This document shows positions 1 to 7,434 of a stretch of DNA of 20,864 bases, piece after piece. The stretch is from Streptosporangiaceae bacterium (GTDB lineage Bacteria > Actinomycetota > Actinomycetes > Streptosporangiales > Streptosporangiaceae): assembly GCA_030050125.1 (NCBI GenBank), contig JASIJN010000396.1, positions 1-20,864 on the forward strand, given 5' to 3'. The position numbers and the translations under genes were made by a program. Each line of letters starts with the position of its first letter. Within the stretch, counting starts at the first letter, position 1. The notes beneath the pieces are model-generated. The model did no database searches, was not told the DNA's origin, and worked only from the letters and a program-made list of their open reading frames with translations.

Positions 1-1391
1 GGGGCGGGCCGGTAGGCCACGAAGGCCGGCGGCGTGGGCACGATCTGCCCGTCCGATGAGTAGATATTCGCTGACGCGCCCAAAGCGGCCGCCTGCGCGT
101 TCAAGTTCGACGGTTGCAGGGCTTGATCGTCCCAGTGCCCGGTGGCGAGCCGGCTGAGCAGCACCTGCGCCGCGGTGATCGTCTCGGCCGGCGTGAAGGC
201 GCAGTGCCCGGCCCGGGCGACGAAGATCTGCCGCAGCAGCCGGGAGTCGCCGGCCCGGCGCACGACGCTGGCGTAGGCCTGCTCGTTCTCGGGCACCACG
301 AGCCCGTCACCGGTGGTGTGCATGGTGAGCACCGGCACCGAGAGATGCCCGTTGAAGGCGATGTTCTGGGCCAGGTACTTGACCGCGGACGGGTCGGCGC
401 TGATCCTCGCCGCGTTATTCAGCGTGGCCAGGTCCTTGGTCAGGCTCAGCCCGGCGGCGCCGTACAGGGCGACGACCTCGCGCAGGTCGGCCGACCTGGA
501 CAGGTCGACGAAGTAGTTCACGCCGGTGTTCCAGGAGGGGTTGCCGCCCGCGCGCGCCTCCAGCTCGGCCCGCAGCGCGAACACGAACGGGAAGTCGACC
601 TCGGTGTCCCACAGGTACTGGTTGCTCTCCTGCGCGGCGTAGTCGTCCGCGGCCGGCTCGGGGGACAGCGGGGTGAACCAGCCGGGCGTGTCGCTGAGCG
701 CGGCGGCGAGCGCGAGCCGGGCGCGCCCCTGCGGCGTCTGCTGCGCGGCCGCGGCGGCCTCATCGGCCGCGGTCAGGTTCCCGGTCGGGTTGGTGATGTT
801 CACGACCTGGACCGACGGGTCGATCAGCTGCTGGAAAGCGAACTCCGCATCGAGCGCGGTGTTCCAGGTGGCGACGCCGCCGGAGAGTACGCCGCACATC
901 GGCAACGCCGCGTTGAACCGGTTCGGGTAGTCCTGGATCAGGCCCGCGGTGATGATGCCGCCGAGCGAGTGACCCCAGGCTATGGTCTGGCTGGGCGTCC
1001 CGACCTGCTGGTCGAAGACGTTGAGCGTGTTGATCTGATCGGGCAGCGCCTGCTGGATGGCCCAGCCCGTGGTCGCGTAGGAGGAGCCGGCCAGCGCGTA
1101 GCCGTGACCCAGCAGCCAGGCACCGGTCACCGGGTCGCCGACATCCTCGGCCGGGTTCGCCGAGCCGGGCGTCACGTAGCCATGGCTGTACAGGAAGAGT
1201 GTGCAGTTCCAGTTGGCCGGGACCTGGATCAGGTAGGTCGCGCCATCGGCGAGCGAGCCGGTCAGGGTGCGCGGGGTGGTGGCACAGGCCGGCCCGGTCG
1301 AGGCGAGCGACGGGGCCGCCGCCGGGCCCCAGAGGGCGGCAAGCACGGTCGCGCAGACGGCGATGACGGTATATCTACTGACGAGCCGCAT
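1..1391 (-). CDS. Secreted alpha/beta hydrolase, 3' end cut by window edge
   Basis: The reading frame is open from the ATG at 1391 to the left edge, giving about 463 residues with no stop, so the C-terminus is missing. An N-terminal signal peptide is visible (basic MRLVSRY, a hydrophobic core to about residue 22, Ala-rich cleavage region near 25-31), so the protein is probably exported. GHSLGG around residues 140-145 is the alpha/beta-hydrolase nucleophile elbow, with Ser142 as nucleophile. A likely acid is Asp362 in TTGDGLVVP, and a likely histidine is His396 in AGHCAFTP, in the right order for a catalytic triad. The start is supported by GGGAG about 8 nt upstream. The fold and secretion are clear. 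The substrate is unknown, and esterase, lipase or peptidase activity are all possible. The preceding L,D-transpeptidase gene is on the same strand but 260 nt away with a strong hairpin between, so they are probably separate transcripts. Confidence 0.85.
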   Translation of the reverse strand, partial: MRLVSRYTVIAVCATVLAALWGPAAAPSLASTGPACATTPRTLTGSLADGATYLIQVPANWNCTLFLYSHGYVTPGSANPAEDVGDPVTGAWLLGHGYALAGSSYATTGWAIQQALPDQINTLNVFDQQVGTPSQTIAWGHSLGGIITAGLIQDYPNRFNAALPMCGVLSGGVATWNTALDAEFAFQQLIDPSVQVVNITNPTGNLTAADEAAAAAQQTPQGRARLALAAALSDTPGWFTPLSPEPAADDYAAQESNQYLWDTEVDFPFVFALRAELEARAGGNPSWNTGVNYFVDLSRSADLREVVALYGAAGLSLTKDLATLNNAARISADPSAVKYLAQNIAFNGHLSVPVLTMHTTGDGLVVPENEQAYASVVRRAGDSRLLRQIFVARAGHCAFTPAETITAAQVLLSRLATGHWDDQALQPSNLNAQAAALGASANIYSSDGQIVPTPPAFVAYRPA

Positions 1392-1549
1392 GATTCACGC
1401 TCCCGTGCGCAATACACCATGATCGGGGACGACCTTGGAGGGACTCTAGTCCGGAACGGGCCGGCCGACCAGCCAGTAACATCTGGCCTTCGGGACAGGT
1501 TTGGCCACCCCAGGGCGTCCCCCGCCGGCCGACGGGCATGAGAACGGAC

Positions 1550-1583
1550 CGGACCCGGGCCGGCCGTTCCGGGCCCGGGTCCG
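1550..1583 (-). terminator. Strong GC hairpin downstream of the L,D-transpeptidase gene
   Basis: There is a perfect 12-bp inverted repeat: 1550-1561 (CGGACCCGGGCC) pairs with 1572-1583, leaving a 10-nt loop. It lies about 70 nt past the stop of the minus-strand L,D-transpeptidase gene and about 160 nt before the hydrolase start. No T-run follows on either strand. Actinobacterial terminators often lack one, so termination is an inference from position and stem strength. Confidence 0.5.
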
Positions 1584-1650
1584 CCGCCACTGCGCGACGC
1601 CGTTACTCGCGCCGCCAATCCACGATCACGAAAAGGCCGTGCGCCGCCGG

Positions 1651-2442
1651 TCAGCCCCTGATGTAGACCGGGGTGCCCGGGATCTTGACAAGGGTGTGGA
1701 AGAAATTCGCGATGTCGTAGGGAATCCTGACGCAGCCGTGCGAGTCGGGATACCAGGGAACAGCGGTGTTCACTTCTCCGTGAATGGCGAATGTCGAGCC
1801 GATGAAGAAGACCGGGTTGTACATCTCGCCGAGGGGGACCTGGAGCCAGCCGTTGTAGAACCATATGGTCTGGAAATTGCCGGTCGGGGTAATCCAGCCG
1901 CACCCCTGTCCGGGCAGGCAGCCGGCGCCGGTGGACACATGGCTGATCAGTTCCACCGCGTTGTGGTCGTAGAGGACCAGGGTCTCGTTGTTCATGTTGA
2001 CCTCGATCCGCATGCTGCCGCCGTGCGGGACGAGAACCTTGGGCGCCCGGGGATGGACCAGCGCGCCCTCGACAATACGGGACACGTAGTCCTGGTTGTC
2101 GGCGTTGACTGGCAGCCCCTGGACCTCTTTGAACGCCCACACCGCCTCGAGTGTGTCCAGGCCGAACTGCCCGTCAATCGGTCCCGGATAATACTTGAGC
2201 GCGGCGAGGCGCTTCTGCAGGTTTCGCACGGCCGCGCCTTGCATGCCCAGGGTCAGCGGCTCATCCGGGGGGACGTAGGCCGCCGCCGCGGTACGAGCCG
2301 CCGACGCGGAGCGCACCGCCGCGACGGGACTGGCGACCGCAGGGCCGAACTGGCCCAGGACTAATGCCCCGGCGCCGACCAGGGCGCCCAGGCCAAGCAA
2401 CCACCGCCACCTGATCAGCCATCGCCACGCTGTGTGCCTCAA
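1651..2442 (-). CDS. L,D-transpeptidase (YkuD) with N-terminal peptidoglycan-binding domain
   Basis: 263 residues. Residues 1-38 form a signal anchor or signal peptide (Arg/Trp-rich start, hydrophobic 15-31, AVAS near 35-38). Residues 60-120 resemble a PG_binding_1 domain (LTLGMQGAAVRNLQKRL, then YYPGPIDGQFG). Residues about 143-262 are the YkuD catalytic domain with the signature HGEVN (His221) and SHGCVRI (His235, Cys237). This family makes 3-3 peptide cross-links in peptidoglycan, with Cys237 forming the acyl-enzyme, outside the membrane. The only start consistent with the domain layout is the TTG at 2442. It has AAGGGG a few bases upstream, and an in-frame stop lies at 2467-2469, so the start cannot be much further upstream. 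Two extra cysteines (175 and 181, GCLPGQGC) could form a disulfide. No partner gene is adjacent. Confidence 0.9.
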   Translation of the reverse strand: MRHTAWRWLIRWRWLLGLGALVGAGALVLGQFGPAVASPVAAVRSASAARTAAAAYVPPDEPLTLGMQGAAVRNLQKRLAALKYYPGPIDGQFGLDTLEAVWAFKEVQGLPVNADNQDYVSRIVEGALVHPRAPKVLVPHGGSMRIEVNMNNETLVLYDHNAVELISHVSTGAGCLPGQGCGWITPTGNFQTIWFYNGWLQVPLGEMYNPVFFIGSTFAIHGEVNTAVPWYPDSHGCVRIPYDIANFFHTLVKIPGTPVYIRG

Positions 2443-2854
2443 TGTTTTCCCCTTACCTGTGCCCGCCTAGCGCCGTTGCCCCGGCTTGGGACATACCGGC
2501 GCCGCCGTCCCTTGCAGACCTAGGTCGCTGGGTCGGGGCCGGACGCCGCGCCGGCCCGCGGTCTCGTCCGGGGCGACGCAGCGCGGACCACACACCGCGC
2601 GGACCAATGTCGCTTTGTAGACGCTTTACCCGGACTGGAGGTTGCGGCACCCTCCGGGCTCCCAAGATCAGGCGAATGTACAATACGCGGCACCGGACGG
2701 GCGGCCAGGCTGCCACGCCGGACCGGGCCGCCGCCACGCCGAACCAGGCCGCGATCAGGGCCGTTGTCAGGGCGTAGGGCCGGGAATCCGCGCCGCGGCG
2801 GTCAGGCCGCGGCGCCAAGGTTCGCGCCGCCGCAGCGGGAGGGATCGCTTCACG
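2443..2854. other. 412-nt intergenic region between divergent genes
   Basis: This gap separates the minus-strand L,D-transpeptidase from the plus-strand small membrane protein, so it should hold both promoters. The sequence is GC-rich, and I see no convincing gene, tRNA or repeat. A TACAAT hexamer on the plus strand at 2679-2684 matches the -10 consensus but has no recognisable -35 at 16-18 nt. The only clear signal for the downstream gene is the GGGAGGGA ribosome binding site at 2837-2844. Confidence 0.5.
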
Positions 2855-3052
2855 ATGCTGAAAAGCCTGCTCCTCGCCGTGGGCCTGCTGATCACCGCGG
2901 CCGGGATCGTCTTCACCCTGCAGGGCCTGGGCTACATCGGCGGCAGCGTGATGTCAGGCGTCACATTCTGGGCGGTGGCGGGGCCGCTGATCGCGCTGGC
3001 CGGCCTCGCGATCGCCGCCGTCGGCCTGCGTCGCCGACGCCCGGCTCGCTGA
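2855..3052 (+). CDS. Small two-helix membrane protein (65 aa)
   Basis: The ATG at 2855 follows GGGAGGGA about 10 nt upstream and opens a 65-residue frame. Two hydrophobic segments are visible, roughly residues 4-24 (LLLAVGLLITAAGIVF) and 38-58 (FWAVAGPLIALAGLAIAAVGL). They are joined by a Gly-rich turn, LGYIGGSVMSG, and the protein ends with the basic tail RRRRPAR. The positive-inside rule puts both ends in the cytoplasm. I recall many actinobacteria having a short protein with this LQGLG-x-x-GGSxMxG-x-x-W pattern, but no function is established. It ends 15 nt before the earliest possible PPK2 start on the same strand, so the two may be co-transcribed. Confidence 0.75.
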   Translation: MLKSLLLAVGLLITAAGIVFTLQGLGYIGGSVMSGVTFWAVAGPLIALAGLAIAAVGLRRRRPAR

Positions 3053-3067
3053 CCGCAGACGTCAGGT

Positions 3068-4066
3068 GTGCCCGGTAGGCCCCGGGGTATCAACCGGCTT
3101 GTTCACCGGATGTTCAAACGGCCAGGGCGAATCGGGGGCGCGTTGGTGATCAACGAACAACCTGATCACGAGGCCGCCACCACCCTGGAACGTCTCGCAG
3201 ATCAGTTGGGCCTGTGCATCCGGTACAAGAAAAACGGGAAGGTCGCGCTGGTCGGGCAGGAGGGCGACGCCGTACAGACCTGGCGTGAGGACTATCCCTA
3301 CCTCAAGAAGCTGCGCCGCTGCCAGTACGAGAGGACCAAGCGCCTGCTGCAGATCGAGATGCTCAAGCTGCAGCGGTCGGTCCGGGCCCAGCAGGGCCGG
3401 CTCGTCATCCTGTTCGAGGGCCGGGACGCGGCGGGCAAGGGCGGAACGATCAAGCGGTTCACCGAGAACCTGAACCCCCGCGGCGCCCACGTCGTGGCCC
3501 TGGACAAGCCGACCGAGCGCGAGCAGACCGAGTGGTACCTGCAGCGTTACATATCCCACCTGCCGGCCGCGGGCGAGATCGCCATGTTCGACCGGTCCTG
3601 GTACAACCGGGCCGGGGTCGAGCGGGTGATGGGCTTCTGCGGCCCGAACGAGGTCATGGAGTTCCTGCGCGAGGCGCCCGAGTTCGAGCGGATGCTGGCC
3701 AGGGACGGGATCACGCTGATCAAGTTCTGGTTCTCGGTGTCCAGGGCCGAGCAGTTGCGCCGGTTCGTCCGCCGCCAGCTGGACCCGGTCAAGCGGTGGA
3801 AGCTGAGCCCGATCGACCTGGCCTCGCTGGACAAGTGGGACGAGTACACCAAGGCCAAGGAGTCGATGTTCTTCCACACCGACCTGGCGGACGCGCCGTG
3901 GACCGTGGTGAAGAGCAACGACAAGAAGCGGGCCAGGCTCGAGGCCATGCGCTATGTCCTGTCCCGGGTTTCCTACGAGGACCGGGACGAGCAGGTGGTC
4001 GGCCACCCCGACCCGCTGGTCGTGGGCCCGGCGCCGCTGCTGCGCGAGAGCGGCGAACGCGGTTAG
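3068..4066 (+). CDS. ppk2: Polyphosphate kinase 2 family protein
   Basis: Up to 332 residues. PPK2 enzymes transfer phosphate between polyphosphate and nucleotides (ADP/GDP or NMPs) in the cytoplasm. The Walker A loop is GRDAAGKGGT (about residues 118-127). The Walker B region is MFDRSWYNRAGVE (about 173-185). The lid helix contains RRQLDPVKRWKLSPID, and the PPK2-typical WTVVKSNDKKRARL is present near the C-terminus. Length and motifs fit a single-domain PPK2. The preferred direction, synthesis or NTP generation, cannot be read from the motifs alone. The start is uncertain: GTG 3068, ATG 3110 and TTG 3143/GTG 3146 are in frame and none has a strong ribosome binding site, although GGGGG lies at 3134-3138. 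The stop TAG overlaps the stop of the convergent oxidoreductase gene. Confidence 0.93.
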   Translation: MPGRPRGINRLVHRMFKRPGRIGGALVINEQPDHEAATTLERLADQLGLCIRYKKNGKVALVGQEGDAVQTWREDYPYLKKLRRCQYERTKRLLQIEMLKLQRSVRAQQGRLVILFEGRDAAGKGGTIKRFTENLNPRGAHVVALDKPTEREQTEWYLQRYISHLPAAGEIAMFDRSWYNRAGVERVMGFCGPNEVMEFLREAPEFERMLARDGITLIKFWFSVSRAEQLRRFVRRQLDPVKRWKLSPIDLASLDKWDEYTKAKESMFFHTDLADAPWTVVKSNDKKRARLEAMRYVLSRVSYEDRDEQVVGHPDPLVVGPAPLLRESGERG

Positions 4067-5058
4067 CGGCTGCCGGGCACGGTCCCGCGGACGGCCAGGC
4101 CGGCCGCGCGGTAGACGTCGTCGATCTGCCGCATGTTGGCCACCGCGTCCTCGGCCGACGTGATCACGGGCTCGCCCCGCAGAGCCGCGGCGGCGAACGC
4201 GCGAAGCTGGTAGGTGTAGGTGGCCTCGCCGCGCACGCGCTCCCACCGGGTCGTGCCGCCGGCCCGCACGGTGAGCAGGCTGAAGAACTGCGGGGCCAGG
4301 TAGTTGAGCACCCGCATCTCGCCGTGCTCGCCCACGGCCCGGGCGCCGACCCTGAGCACCTGCCCGGACCAGAGCGAGGCACGGATCCGGCCGGTAACGC
4401 CGCCCCCGAACCGGAACGTCGCCACCATGGCCCGGTCCACCTCCGGCCCGTGCAGCCTGGCCTTCGCGGAAACCACGGCCGGCTCGCCGGGACCGAGCAT
4501 CCGGATGCAATTGACCGGGTAGCAGCCGGCGTCCATGGTGGCCCCGCCGGCCAGGTCGAACCGGTAGCGGTTGTCGGAGAAGACCGGCAGCGGGAAGCAC
4601 AGGTCCGCCTCCACGTGCCGGAGCTCGCCGAGCTCGCCGGCCACGATCTCCTGCATCCGGCGGGCCAGCGGGTGGTAGCGGTAGTGAAACGCCTCCATCG
4701 CCACCAGCCCGGCCGCCCGGGCTGCGCTGGCCACCTCGGCCGCCTCGGCCTCGTTGGCCGCGAACGGCTTCTCGCACAGCACATGCTTGCCCGCCGCGAT
4801 GGCGCGTAGCGCCCACGGCGCGTGCAGCGAGTTCGGCAGTGGGATGTAGATCGCGTCCACGTCGGGGTCGGCGACCAGGGCCTTATAGGAGTCGTGCACC
4901 ACCGGGATGCCGTGCCTGGCCGCGAACTGGCGGGCCCGGGCCGGGTCCCTGGCCGCGACCGCGGTCACGGCGACCTCGGGCACCAGGCGGGCCGGCTTGA
5001 TCAGCGCGGCGGGGGTGATCCTGGCGGCGCCGAGCGTGCCCACCCGCAACCGGTCCAT
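4063..5058 (-). CDS. Gfo/Idh/MocA family NAD(P)-dependent oxidoreductase
   Basis: 331 residues, a normal length for the family. Residues 5-120 form a Rossmann fold beginning VGTLGAARI. The family's catalytic-lysine motif EKPFA is at residues 96-100. The C-terminal alpha/beta domain includes GGATMDAGCYPVN (about 171-183), with Asp176 and Tyr180 at the positions used for substrate binding in related sugar dehydrogenases. These enzymes reduce or oxidise sugars, inositols or related polyols in the cytoplasm. The substrate here is not evident, and no sugar transporter or pathway gene adjoins. The start is the ATG at 5058, with only a weak GGGAT upstream. Its TAA stop (4063-4065) overlaps the TAG of the convergent ppk2 gene by two bases. 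Confidence 0.9.
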   Translation of the reverse strand: MDRLRVGTLGAARITPAALIKPARLVPEVAVTAVAARDPARARQFAARHGIPVVHDSYKALVADPDVDAIYIPLPNSLHAPWALRAIAAGKHVLCEKPFAANEAEAAEVASAARAAGLVAMEAFHYRYHPLARRMQEIVAGELGELRHVEADLCFPLPVFSDNRYRFDLAGGATMDAGCYPVNCIRMLGPGEPAVVSAKARLHGPEVDRAMVATFRFGGGVTGRIRASLWSGQVLRVGARAVGEHGEMRVLNYLAPQFFSLLTVRAGGTTRWERVRGEATYTYQLRAFAAAALRGEPVITSAEDAVANMRQIDDVYRAAGLAVRGTVPGSR

Positions 5059-5098
5059 GATCCCATTCTTGCCGACCGTCCAGCCCGCGGGCCAGCCC

Positions 5099-5174
5099 GG
5101 CGCGGGACGGGCACCCGGATCGGCCTAGCGCGCGGGCGCGGGACGGGCCGGTACCCGGTTCGGCCTAGGTCGCG
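5099..5174. repeat. Imperfect tandem direct repeat (two copies of about 36-40 bp)
   Basis: Copy 1 starts at 5099 with GGCGCGGGACGGGCACCCGG and continues ATCGGCCTAGCGCGCG. Copy 2 starts at 5135 with GGCGCGGGACGGG, has a few extra bases, then ACCCGGTTCGGCCTAGGTCGCGG. The second copy contains the stop codon of the minus-strand methyltransferase gene, so the duplication covers the gene's end and the intergenic spacer. Confidence 0.6.
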
Positions 5175-6418
5175 GGCCAGCTCAGCGCCAGACGGGCGTG
5201 CCGCCGGTCCAGGACCACCTGACCCGGCCGGTCCGCCACCACGGCCGGCCGCGGATAGGCGATCACGCTGAGGCCGGACGCCCGGGGCCTGCCCAGCTCC
5301 TGCCAGGCCGCCACCCGCCCGGCCAGACGCCGGGCCAGCTCACCGCCCCAGGGCCCGAAGCCGCGCGCGACCACCCCGAAATCTTCGGGCCGGCGCTCCT
5401 CGCGCGGCGACGGCCGCGCCGGGACCAGGGCGGCCACCCCGAACTCCCCGGCCCAGTCAGGCTGGCGCGCTCCGGCGGAACCGGCCAGGGCGCCGAACGG
5501 CAGCAGCGGCAGCACCGCGGCCCGCAGCTGACCCGTGCCGGCGATGGTCAGGCGGACCAGGTCCGAATCGGTGATCGTGACCCAGAAGTCCGCGTCACCC
5601 AGCTCACCGAGGCCGGCCACCTGGACGCCGGCCGGCACGTCGGCGACCGGGCCGGTCAGCGCCGCGTACAGGGCCCTGGTGTCCAGCGGCCGGCCGTCGT
5701 CGGCCTGGACGTGCAGCCCGGGCTGCGGCCCGAACGCGACGAACGGCTCGGGGCTGGCGAAACTGCCGGCCATCGGGATGAATCCGCAGCGGCAGGCCGA
5801 CCGGCTGCGCCAGTGCCCGTCCCGGCGCTCCAGCGCGACGCACAGCTGGATGCCGCGCAGCGACAGCGGCAGCACGATGCGCCCGCCCGGGCCGAGCTGG
5901 GCCAGCCACGCCGGCGGCAGATCCCAGGCGCCCGCGGTCACGATCACCCGGTCGAAGGGTGCGTAACCCGGGGCGCCGTACCCGCCGTCGCCGCACAAAG
6001 CGATCACGCCCGGGTACCCGGCGGTGGCCAGGGCCCGCCTGGCCCTGGCCACCAGCGCCGCGTCGATGTCCAGCGTGACCACCGTTCCCTGCTCGCCGAC
6101 CAGGTGAGCCATGAGAGCGGCGTTGTAGCCGGTACCGGTGCCGATCTCAAGCACCCGCTGGCCCGGCGCCACCCCGAGCTGCTCCAGCATGATCGCCATG
6201 ATCGCGGGCTGGGAGGAGGAGCTGAGCGGCATGCCCTCGGCGTCGGCCTTGATCACGAACGCCTCGTCCTGGTAGGCGTCGCTGGCGGTCAGCTCGGGCA
6301 GGAACAGATGCCGGGGAACGCCGCGGAACGCGGCCTCGATGGCCGGGCTGGTCAGCCGGCCGGTGTCGCGAAGCTCATCGACGAGCCTGGCCCGCGCCGC
6401 GTCCGGCCCGCACGCCAT
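5165..6418 (-). CDS. PCMT-like SAM-dependent methyltransferase with C-terminal extension
   Basis: 417 residues from the ATG at 6418, chosen because GGAGGAGG lies six bases upstream. Residues 1-200 match the protein-L-isoaspartate O-methyltransferase family: an N-terminal substrate region (PRHLFLPE, AYQDEAFVIKADAEG), a motif with SSSSQPAIMAIMLEQL (66-81), SAM motif I VLEIGTGTGYNAAL (89-102), an acidic residue closing the second strand (DID, 117-119) and a motif near GPGGRIVLPLSL. The remaining ~215 residues have no domain I recognise. Classical PCMTs are about 210 residues, so this is a two-part protein. It may repair isoaspartyl proteins. Alternatively, it may belong to the PCMT-derived methyltransferases used in peptide maturation, which have a similar N-terminal region; I see no precursor peptide nearby. 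It is the last gene of the cysS-rlmB operon, 17 nt after rlmB. Confidence 0.85.
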   Translation of the reverse strand: MACGPDAARARLVDELRDTGRLTSPAIEAAFRGVPRHLFLPELTASDAYQDEAFVIKADAEGMPLSSSSQPAIMAIMLEQLGVAPGQRVLEIGTGTGYNAALMAHLVGEQGTVVTLDIDAALVARARRALATAGYPGVIALCGDGGYGAPGYAPFDRVIVTAGAWDLPPAWLAQLGPGGRIVLPLSLRGIQLCVALERRDGHWRSRSACRCGFIPMAGSFASPEPFVAFGPQPGLHVQADDGRPLDTRALYAALTGPVADVPAGVQVAGLGELGDADFWVTITDSDLVRLTIAGTGQLRAAVLPLLPFGALAGSAGARQPDWAGEFGVAALVPARPSPREERRPEDFGVVARGFGPWGGELARRLAGRVAAWQELGRPRASGLSVIAYPRPAVVADRPGQVVLDRRHARLALSWPAT

Positions 6419-6424
6419 CGGCGA

Positions 6425-6432
6425 CCTCCTCC
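6425..6432 (-). promoter_or_regulatory. Ribosome binding site that fixes the PCMT-like start
   Basis: GGAGGAGG on the minus strand, six bases before the ATG at 6418. It lies between the rlmB stop (6436) and the methyltransferase start, and rules out the in-frame upstream start at 6550, which lies inside rlmB. Confidence 0.8.
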
Positions 6433-6435
6433 GGC

Positions 6436-7434
6436 TCAGACCCCGAAGGAGCGCCGCCTGGCGACCTCGTACAGAGCGATCCCGGCGGCGACCCCTGCGT
6501 TGAGCGACTCGGCGGCGCCGGGCATCGGGATCCGGGCCAGCATGTCGCACCGCTGTGCCACCAGCCGGGACAGCCCGCGGCCCTCGGACCCGACCACCAG
6601 CACCAGCGGCCCGTCGGCCAGGCCGGTCTCGCTCACCGCCGTGTCCCCGCCCGCGGACAGGCCGACGGCGAACAGCCCGGCCTCCTGGTATCCGGTCAGC
6701 GCCGCGGCCAGGTTGCTGGCCTGCGCAACCAGCACCCGGGCCAGCGTCCCGGCCGACGCCTTCCAGGCCCCCGCGGTCACCCCGGCCGACCGCCGCGCCG
6801 GTACCAGCACCCCGTGCCCGCCGAACGCGGCCACCGACCGGGCGATCGCGCCCAGGTTCCTCGGGTCGGTCACCCCGTCCAGCGCGACGATCAGCGGCGG
6901 CTCACCGGCCTCGGCGGCCCGGGCGAGCAGATCGGCGGGATGGGCGTAGGCGTACGGCCTGACCCGCAGCGCGATCCCCTGGTGCACCGCGTCCCCGGTC
7001 AGCCGGTCCAGCTCGGCGCGCCCGGCCTCGACCACGGGCACGCCCGCGTCGGTGGCCAGCATCACCGCCTCACCGATCCGCTCGTCCGCGTCCAGCCGCG
7101 GCCCGACGTGCAGCGCGACGGCCGGGACGCCGGCGCGCAGGGATTCCAGCACCGCGTTCCGCCCCGCGACCATCTCGGCCCCGCTGCCGGATCCCTTTGA
7201 TTTGGGGCCTGAACGCTTAGTCTCTCCTCGGCCAGTTCCGCCGGAGACGTCCGCGTTCTGTCCCCTCGAAGAGATCGCCGCCACCCTGCGTTGCGCAGGG
7301 TGACCTGGCCGCAGGTGCGCCGGCGGGGTCGGGCCTTTGCCCTCGAGCCGACGCTTGCCATAGCCGCCCGTTCCCGGCCGGGGCTTCCCGGACTTGGTGC
7401 GCCCGCCCGGGCCCGGCCGCGCCTGGCCGCTCAC
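6436..7434 (-). CDS. rlmB: 23S rRNA 2'-O-methyltransferase, RlmB/TrmH (SpoU) family
   Basis: 332 residues. Residues 1-88 are a basic, Gly/Lys/Arg-rich disordered extension containing [20 protein letters not shown], which is typical of actinobacterial RlmB. Residues 88-160 are the substrate-binding domain ([21 protein letters not shown]). The SPOUT domain follows with motif 1 [16 protein letters not shown] (186-201), motif 2 [13 protein letters not shown] (280-292) and motif 3 [22 protein letters not shown] (302-323), which together form the knotted SAM site. The family member RlmB methylates the 2'-OH of a guanosine in the 23S rRNA peptidyl-transferase region. The GTG start at 7434 overlaps the cysS stop as GTGA, implying translational coupling. 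Assignment to RlmB rather than another TrmH-type enzyme rests on the N-terminal extension and the cysS neighbour. Confidence 0.92.
   Translation of the reverse strand: MSGQARPGPGGRTKSGKPRPGTGGYGKRRLEGKGPTPPAHLRPGHPAQRRVAAISSRGQNADVSGGTGRGETKRSGPKSKGSGSGAEMVAGRNAVLESLRAGVPAVALHVGPRLDADERIGEAVMLATDAGVPVVEAGRAELDRLTGDAVHQGIALRVRPYAYAHPADLLARAAEAGEPPLIVALDGVTDPRNLGAIARSVAAFGGHGVLVPARRSAGVTAGAWKASAGTLARVLVAQASNLAAALTGYQEAGLFAVGLSAGGDTAVSETGLADGPLVLVVGSEGRGLSRLVAQRCDMLARIPMPGAAESLNAGVAAGIALYEVARRRSFGV

Noticed and set aside
114..1541. Long plus-strand open frame (475 codons)
   Set aside because: It is the reverse-strand shadow of the secreted hydrolase. Its sequence is Arg/Gly/Val-rich with no domain, while the minus strand has a signal peptide and a catalytic GHSLGG.
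3062..4816. Long minus-strand open frame across ppk2 and the oxidoreductase
   Set aside because: GC-rich shadow. Both real genes show complete family motifs in other frames, and this frame has compositionally biased Arg/Gly/Ala sequence.
6419..6550. N-terminal extension of the PCMT-like protein to 6550
   Set aside because: The extra 44 residues are Arg-rich shadow sequence inside rlmB, and a perfect GGAGGAGG site sits six bases before the internal ATG at 6418.
5198..6949. Long plus-strand open frame over the methyltransferase and rlmB
   Set aside because: Shadow of two minus-strand genes with clear SAM-site motifs.
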